Source: Desulfobacteraceae bacterium
GTDB taxonomy: Bacteria > Desulfobacterota > Desulfobacteria > Desulfobacterales > Desulfobacteraceae
Length of the DNA: 6,756 nt
Assembly: GCA_024225895.1 (NCBI GenBank)
Contig: JAAEMC010000949.1
Span: 1-6,756, forward strand
Direction of reading: 5' to 3'
The notes beneath the pieces are model-generated. The model ran no database searches and was not told the origin of the DNA. It worked only from the letters and a program-made list of their open reading frames with translations. Both the position numbers and the translations under genes were made by a program. The first letter of the stretch is position 1; the number at the start of each line of letters is the position of its first letter. Positions 1 through 3,915 of the stretch are shown one piece after another.

Positions 1-1
1 C

Positions 2-457
2 CAGGACCTGACCTGGTTTATTCTCTCTGTTGTGGATGTATATGCCATGACAGAGGCAAATCTTGATCAGCAACGTTTTACCAAAATGAAGAGGATAGGA
101 ACCCCCCATGGAAATGAACATTTTTTTTCTGCGCTCTACAAAATTCCCATTGAATGTTTTTACACAAGTCATTTAAAAAACCTGCTGAGAATGTTGGAAA
201 AAGGAAGGCTTGAAATGATCATATTTGCAAGAGCATCCACCATGACAATGGTGAAAAAACTGAAAATTAGTAAAGTATATTATCGAAAGCTTGATAGTAT
301 CCCGGCAGGCTTTGCTGTTCGTTTAGATAAAAACGGAACCCAATTAAAAACAAAACTGGATGGGCTCATTCAAAAGGTCGATCACCACAAGATTTTTAAA
401 GATTATAATCATTACTTGCAGCTGCCGGATAAAGGCATTGTCACACTCACGAAATAA
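2..457 (+). CDS. Solute-binding protein, SBP_bac_3-like (C-terminal part, 5' truncated)
   Basis: The frame is open from base 2, the window edge, to a TAA at 455-457, so the N-terminal part of the gene lies outside. About 151 residues are visible. The pattern resembles the second lobe and C-terminal tail of type 2 periplasmic binding proteins (SBP_bac_3, amino-acid-binding style). There is a KRIGTPHGN stretch like the usual K-x-G-x-x-x-G-s strand-loop that opens lobe 2, then LLRMLEKGRLEMIIFARAS like the common 'mL..GR.D.ii' segment, then IPAGFAVRLD with a following L..KLD..I helix. No signal peptide is visible, as expected for a missing N-terminus. A GTG at 32-34 could serve as a start, but no convincing ribosome binding site precedes it and coding-like sequence continues upstream, so I treat the gene as partial. 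The role would be ligand capture in the periplasm for a transporter or sensor. No transporter partner is in view and the ligand cannot be told. The family assignment rests on weak, distributed similarity. Confidence 0.62.
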   Translation, partial: QDLTWFILSVVDVYAMTEANLDQQRFTKMKRIGTPHGNEHFFSALYKIPIECFYTSHLKNLLRMLEKGRLEMIIFARASTMTMVKKLKISKVYYRKLDSIPAGFAVRLDKNGTQLKTKLDGLIQKVDHHKIFKDYNHYLQLPDKGIVTLTK

Positions 458-490
458 GAACAACTTGTTTCGGCGAAAAGATATCTTTTG

Positions 491-518
491 AAAAAGGCTG
501 GTTTCTCCGGTCTTTTTT
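491..518 (+). terminator. Intrinsic terminator of the solute-binding protein gene
   Basis: Arms 491-501 (AAAAAGGCTGG) and 507-517 (CCGGTCTTTTT) pair along all 11 positions on the + strand RNA, counting two G-U wobbles, around a five-base loop TTTCT. The structure ends in a run of six T (513-518). It sits 34 bases after the stop codon at 457. Read on the minus strand the two wobbles become C/A mismatches, so the hairpin is clearly better for + transcripts. Its right arm touches the stop codon (517-519) of the convergent transporter gene. Confidence 0.72.
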
Positions 519-1284
519 ATTTAAGAAAATTCACATAAGCTAATCGGACAATTGTTAAGAATACAACAATCAAAAAAATGGGACGGATGAATTTCACACC
601 GTTTTTAATGGCCAGGCCGGATCCTATCCTGGCCCCGATAATCTGACCGGCAGCCATAGAGAATCCAGCGGAATAAAGAACATTATTGCCGATGATAAAG
701 ACACTGAGCGCTACAATGTTGCTGGTAAAATTCATGATTCTTGTGGTACCGGCGGCTTTTGTCATGTCCAATCCTAAAAAGATCAACATCGCGCCGGTCC
801 AAAAAGACCCGGTCCCTGGTCCGAAAAAGCCGTCGTAGAATCCTAAGCCCAGTCCGAATAAGAGGTAAAACAGGTGATGGGGCATTTTGGCTTTAGTTGT
901 TTCATTACCTAAGTTTTTGGAAAACAGGGTATAGAAAAAAACAATTAATAATAACACCGGAACCAGCTGTTTTAGAAAACCGGCTGCGATCTGCTGTACT
1001 GCCCAGGCACCAAGGATGGCGCCTATAAGGGTATATACCATCCCTGAGACGCTTTCATCAAATTTTACCGCTCCTTTTTTTATATAATTATAAGAAGCTG
1101 AAAGAGTACCAAAGCTGCCCTGAAGTTTATTGGTTCCTAACGCAATTTGAGGCGGCAGGCCAATGGAAAATAAAACCGGAAGGGCTATCAATCCCCCGCC
1201 CCCGGCAATTGAATCCACAAATCCGGCACAAAGCCCAGTAAAAAAAAGCAGTATAAAACTTTGAACCCCTAAATCCGGCAGCAT
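517..1284 (-). CDS. yfcA: TauE/SafE (TSUP) family membrane transporter, YfcA-like
   Basis: A complete 255-residue integral inner-membrane protein, close to the roughly 270 residues of E. coli YfcA. Family members move small organic or sulfur-containing anions such as sulfite, sulfoacetate or related compounds across the cytoplasmic membrane. The substrate of YfcA-type members is not established and cannot be read from the sequence. Hydrophobic segments lie near residues 9-27, 29-45, 78-96, 104-122, 137-150, 163-172, 186-200, 205-225 and 233-250. The two-fold internal duplication typical of the family is visible: GFVDSIAGGGGLI (21-33) is echoed by GFYDGFFGPGTGSF (148-161), and LGTNKLQGSFG (49-59) by AGTTRIMNFTSN (178-189). 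The GARIGS and FIRP motifs near the C-terminus also match YfcA. The ATG at 1282-1284 is preceded by GAGGAA (1291-1296) with a 6-base gap, which fixes the start. It converges on the solute-binding protein gene and follows the kinase operon on the same strand. In a sulfur-metabolising anaerobe a sulfonate or sulfite role is tempting, but that is only inference. Confidence 0.93.
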   Translation of the reverse strand: MLPDLGVQSFILLFFTGLCAGFVDSIAGGGGLIALPVLFSIGLPPQIALGTNKLQGSFGTLSASYNYIKKGAVKFDESVSGMVYTLIGAILGAWAVQQIAAGFLKQLVPVLLLIVFFYTLFSKNLGNETTKAKMPHHLFYLLFGLGLGFYDGFFGPGTGSFWTGAMLIFLGLDMTKAAGTTRIMNFTSNIVALSVFIIGNNVLYSAGFSMAAGQIIGARIGSGLAIKNGVKFIRPIFLIVVFLTIVRLAYVNFLK

Positions 1285-1290
1285 GATTTC

Positions 1291-1296
1291 TTCCTC
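1291..1296 (-). promoter_or_regulatory. Ribosome binding site of the TSUP transporter
   Basis: On the minus strand this reads GAGGAA, a strong Shine-Dalgarno core, with six bases before the ATG. It supports the chosen start over any internal methionine. Confidence 0.8.
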
Positions 1297-1341
1297 AAAA
1301 TTCAGCTTGAATTTGTATACGTTGGCTAATTAAAAGAAGTC

Positions 1342-1370
1342 ACAATACCAAGGGGAAAATACGATGTAAA
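1342..1370 (-). promoter_or_regulatory. Possible sigma-70-type promoter for the TSUP transporter
   Basis: On the minus strand a TTTACA (1370-1365, five of six matches to TTGACA) is followed after exactly 17 bases by TATTGT (1347-1342, four of six matches to TATAAT). Transcription would start about 50 bases upstream of the ATG. The region is AT-rich and such matches arise by chance, so this is tentative. It is supported mainly by correct spacing and position in the only sizeable gap upstream of the gene. Confidence 0.3.
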
Positions 1371-1400
1371 GCAATATTCAAATCCCTTTATCCACCATCA

Positions 1401-1435
1401 AGGAGCCACCTGCCGCGTTGTCTGCGTTCGCTCCT
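1401..1435. repeat. GC-rich intergenic block bounded by an inverted pair
   Basis: AGGAGC at 1401-1406 and GCTCCT at 1430-1435 are exact reverse complements with 23 bases between them. Within 1401-1440, 27 of 40 bases are G or C, in contrast to the AT-rich flanks. The block has no open reading frame of note. It may be a copy or remnant of a dispersed intergenic repeat, or a regulatory RNA structure. Neither can be shown from one copy. Confidence 0.25.
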
Positions 1436-1571
1436 GCCTGGGGAGTATATACGATTTCACTACAAGTCACTTTTATGCCTGAAATTGGTTCATAATTTGT
1501 TTTATTTTCAACATGCTAATCAATCATGGCCATTTTTATGCAGCTTTGGGGGGCAACTCTTTTTTTTTATC

Positions 1572-1597
1572 ATTAAGTCAATTTTCCAAGACTTAAT
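1572..1597 (-). repeat. Inverted repeat straddling the hybrid kinase stop codon
   Basis: ATTAAGTC (1572-1579) and GACTTAAT (1590-1597) form a perfect 8-base stem with a 10-base loop. The TAA stop (1593-1595 on the minus strand) lies within the stem. On the minus-strand transcript it is followed by an A-run, so it is not a standard intrinsic terminator. It could cap the 3' end of the mRNA, but the stem is AT-rich and weak. Confidence 0.3.
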
Positions 1598-3911
1598 CAT
1601 CATGCTTATCTAAAACTTCTCTGATGTTCTGAGCAATTTCCTTTTTAACAACTGGTTTTGTAATGAAACCCTGGATATCAAATTCATTTCTGGTTTCTTC
1701 GTTGATCTGATCGCTAAATCCCGTGCAAATAATGATAGGGATATCATTTCTTATGGCTTTAATTTCCCTTGAAAGTTGAGTCCCTGTCATGTCAGGCATG
1801 GTCAAGTCTGTAATAAGCAGATCAAAATTATCAGGGTTTGCTTTGAAAGTCTCAAGAGCATCAATGCTTCCGGTTTTTGTTGTCACATGATACCCCAGGC
1901 GCTCAAGCATTAATTTTTCCATTTTGAGGATGGATGCTTCATCATCTACCAGGAGTATTCTTTCTTTGCCTCCTATAATTGGCATTGACCGTTTGGGTTT
2001 TTGGTTCTCTGATGCTAGTTTCATTATTGGCAGGTATACATTTATTTCGGTCCCCTTACCAGGCTCGCTATGGACATTAATATCTCCATTGCAACTCTTA
2101 ACAATCCCTTGTACTACTGAAAGTCCCAACCCGGTGCCTTTGTTCTTTTCTTTTGTTGAAAAATATGGATCAAAGATTTTGTCAATTACATCCTTTTTAA
2201 TACCTTCACCTGTATCAATAACTTTGAGCAGGGCATATCTACCAAGACTCAGCTCAGAAAATCCTCCCGGTTTTGATTCAATCTCAGTTTGTGTCAGAAT
2301 TACTCTTAATTTACCTCCCGAATCCTGCATCGCGTGATAAGCATTGGTGGCAAGATTCATAATTATCTGGTGTATCTGAGTAGGATCAGCAACAACTACA
2401 CCACAGTTGGGGTCTATATCGGTTTGAATATCTATTGTTTTTGGTATGGAAGATCCAAGTAATTTGAGAGCCTCGTTAAGTATGGATTGAATTTTAACAG
2501 GTTTAAGTTCCTGAACATTTTGACGGCTGCATGTAAGAATTTGATTGACAAGATCTTTTGCTCTTAAAGTTGCCTGGAGAACTTCTTTAACGCTTTCTTG
2601 TTCCGGACTATCTTTAGGCAGATCTTCCTGGAGCATTTCAGTAAAGCCCAATATGGGATACAGGATATTGTTAAAATCATGGGCAATCCCTCCGGCAAGC
2701 GTACCAATCGTTTCCATTTTTTGGGCCTGTTGCAGATGAGATTCAAGTTCCTTTTTCTCTGCTTTGATTTGCTTTTGTAAGGTTACATCCCGAGATATCC
2801 CAATGACGGTTTTAACACTGCCATCAAAAGCAAACTCAGGATTTAGCTGCAGCTGTAAACTCATTGCACCTTTAGCCAATTCGATATCAAACTCGATGTT
2901 TTGTTGTTTGCCGGTATCAAAAACAAGCTGGATATTTTCTTCCCACAATTTGCAAAGGTTTTCAGGAAATCCCATTTCTCGATGAGTTTTTCCAATATAC
3001 TGATCAATGGGCAAACCAGTAACCTCAAGGGCAAGGCGGTTGGCATAAATATGTTTAAATTCTTTGTCATACCTCATGATATAATCACCGATATTCTCAA
3101 CAACAGCGCGGTATTGCTCTTCACGTTCACGCAGATCCTTTTCAGAGCGTTTGCGTTCACTTATATCCCGAAAAATCAAAATAATACCGCTGATGTTTCC
3201 TTTCTCATCTCTGATTGGTGCACCACTGGCATCAATGGGTGTTTCTTTTTTGTCTTTTGCAATCAGTATTGTATGGTTTTCCAGCCCAGCTATTGTACCT
3301 TTGCAGATTACTTTAGTTGCAGGGCTCTCGACAATATCTCCGGTTTGCTCATTTATAATATTGAATACTTGCCTCAAAGATTTGCCGGCTGCATCTTTCT
3401 GATCCCAGCCTGTCAAAGACCGGGCAACAGGATTCATAAATGTTATATACCCCTTTGTATCTGTAGCAATTACAGCATCACCAATACTATTGAGTGTTGT
3501 GGATAGCCATGCTTCGCTCTGCCTTAGTTTTTTTTCCATTTTGTGTTTGTAAAGAGCAATCTCAATGGCAATGTTCAGCTCTTTGTCTTCAAACGGCTTG
3601 ATGATATATCCAAAGGGCTCTGTTATCTTAGCCTTGTCTACCAATTCATCATCTGCATAAGCTGTGACGTACACAACTGGAATATCATACTTTGAGCGTA
3701 TTTCATCGGCAGCCTGAATGCCGTTCATTTCGCCCGCCAGCTTGATATCCATCAGCACCAGATCAGGGTTTTCTTCATTTACTATTGCAAGGGCTTTTGC
3801 TCCGGATGGCACGATTGCAGTCACAGCAAATCCCATGTTTTTCAGCCTGACCTGCGTGTGCTCAGCAACGATTGTATTGTCTTCCACAATTAAAATCTGT
3901 GCTTTTTCCAT
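1593..3911 (-). CDS. Soluble hybrid histidine kinase, REC-PAS-PAS-HisKA-HATPase-REC
   Basis: A complete 772-residue protein with no membrane segment or signal peptide, hence cytoplasmic. Domains in order: an N-terminal receiver (about 4-120) with acidic pocket E10/D11, phosphoacceptor D55 in LVLMDIK, T83 and K105. PAS 1 (about 132-252) ends in the common DISERKRSE linker. PAS 2 (about 264-378) follows. The HisKA dimerisation helix has H411 in GGIAHDFNN. The HATPase domain (about 505-630) has N-box N519/N523, G1 DTGEG (566-570), F-box DPYFSTK (581-587) and G2 GTGLGL (592-597). A C-terminal receiver (about 650-770) has D656/D657, phosphoacceptor D702 in TDLTMPD, T730 and K752. All catalytic residues are present, so it should be active as both kinase and phosphoreceiver. 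The ATG at 3909-3911 is preceded by GAGGA with a 9-base gap. It lies 4 bases after the stop of the larger sensor kinase, so the two are co-expressed. The N-terminal receiver is a natural target for that kinase. No output domain is attached, and the signal sensed by the PAS domains is unknown. Confidence 0.95.
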   Translation of the reverse strand: MEKAQILIVEDNTIVAEHTQVRLKNMGFAVTAIVPSGAKALAIVNEENPDLVLMDIKLAGEMNGIQAADEIRSKYDIPVVYVTAYADDELVDKAKITEPFGYIIKPFEDKELNIAIEIALYKHKMEKKLRQSEAWLSTTLNSIGDAVIATDTKGYITFMNPVARSLTGWDQKDAAGKSLRQVFNIINEQTGDIVESPATKVICKGTIAGLENHTILIAKDKKETPIDASGAPIRDEKGNISGIILIFRDISERKRSEKDLREREEQYRAVVENIGDYIMRYDKEFKHIYANRLALEVTGLPIDQYIGKTHREMGFPENLCKLWEENIQLVFDTGKQQNIEFDIELAKGAMSLQLQLNPEFAFDGSVKTVIGISRDVTLQKQIKAEKKELESHLQQAQKMETIGTLAGGIAHDFNNILYPILGFTEMLQEDLPKDSPEQESVKEVLQATLRAKDLVNQILTCSRQNVQELKPVKIQSILNEALKLLGSSIPKTIDIQTDIDPNCGVVVADPTQIHQIIMNLATNAYHAMQDSGGKLRVILTQTEIESKPGGFSELSLGRYALLKVIDTGEGIKKDVIDKIFDPYFSTKEKNKGTGLGLSVVQGIVKSCNGDINVHSEPGKGTEINVYLPIMKLASENQKPKRSMPIIGGKERILLVDDEASILKMEKLMLERLGYHVTTKTGSIDALETFKANPDNFDLLITDLTMPDMTGTQLSREIKAIRNDIPIIICTGFSDQINEETRNEFDIQGFITKPVVKKEIAQNIREVLDKHDD

Positions 3912-3915
3912 TGTC

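Larger units (their letters stand above)
1285..1592. other. 308-base intergenic region between the hybrid kinase and the TSUP gene
   Basis: I see no gene here on either strand. Starting next to the TSUP gene it holds that gene's ribosome binding site and a possible promoter (1342-1370). It then holds a GC-rich block (about 1401-1440) flanked by an AGGAGC/GCTCCT inverted pair, followed by an AT-rich stretch (about 1445-1540). Last come a G6 run and a T-run (1548-1568), and half of a small hairpin that overlaps the hybrid kinase stop codon. No intrinsic terminator for the kinase operon can be recognised, because the hairpin there is followed by A and not T on the minus strand. Confidence 0.6.

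Noticed and set aside
32..34. GTG as the true start of the solute-binding protein
   Set aside because: The frame is open to the window edge, no good Shine-Dalgarno precedes the GTG, and the protein would lack its first lobe and signal peptide.
1337..1470. Direct repeat AAGTCAC at 1337-1343 and 1464-1470
   Set aside because: Seven bases recurring once in about 130 bases of skewed composition is expected by chance and does not bound an element.
1526..1533. ATGGCCAT palindrome as an operator
   Set aside because: It is only eight bases, single copy, and too far from any start codon or promoter candidate to support a binding-site call.
1548..1568. G-run followed by a nine-base T-run as an intrinsic terminator on the + strand
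   Set aside because: No complementary arm pairs stably with the G-run immediately upstream, and no + strand gene precedes it that would need a terminator.
2901..3506. A 201-residue open frame on the + strand inside the hybrid kinase
   Set aside because: It is antisense to the PAS domains of a gene with all catalytic motifs intact. Its translation is Cys/Phe/Ile-rich with no recognisable domain and it has no supporting ribosome binding site context.
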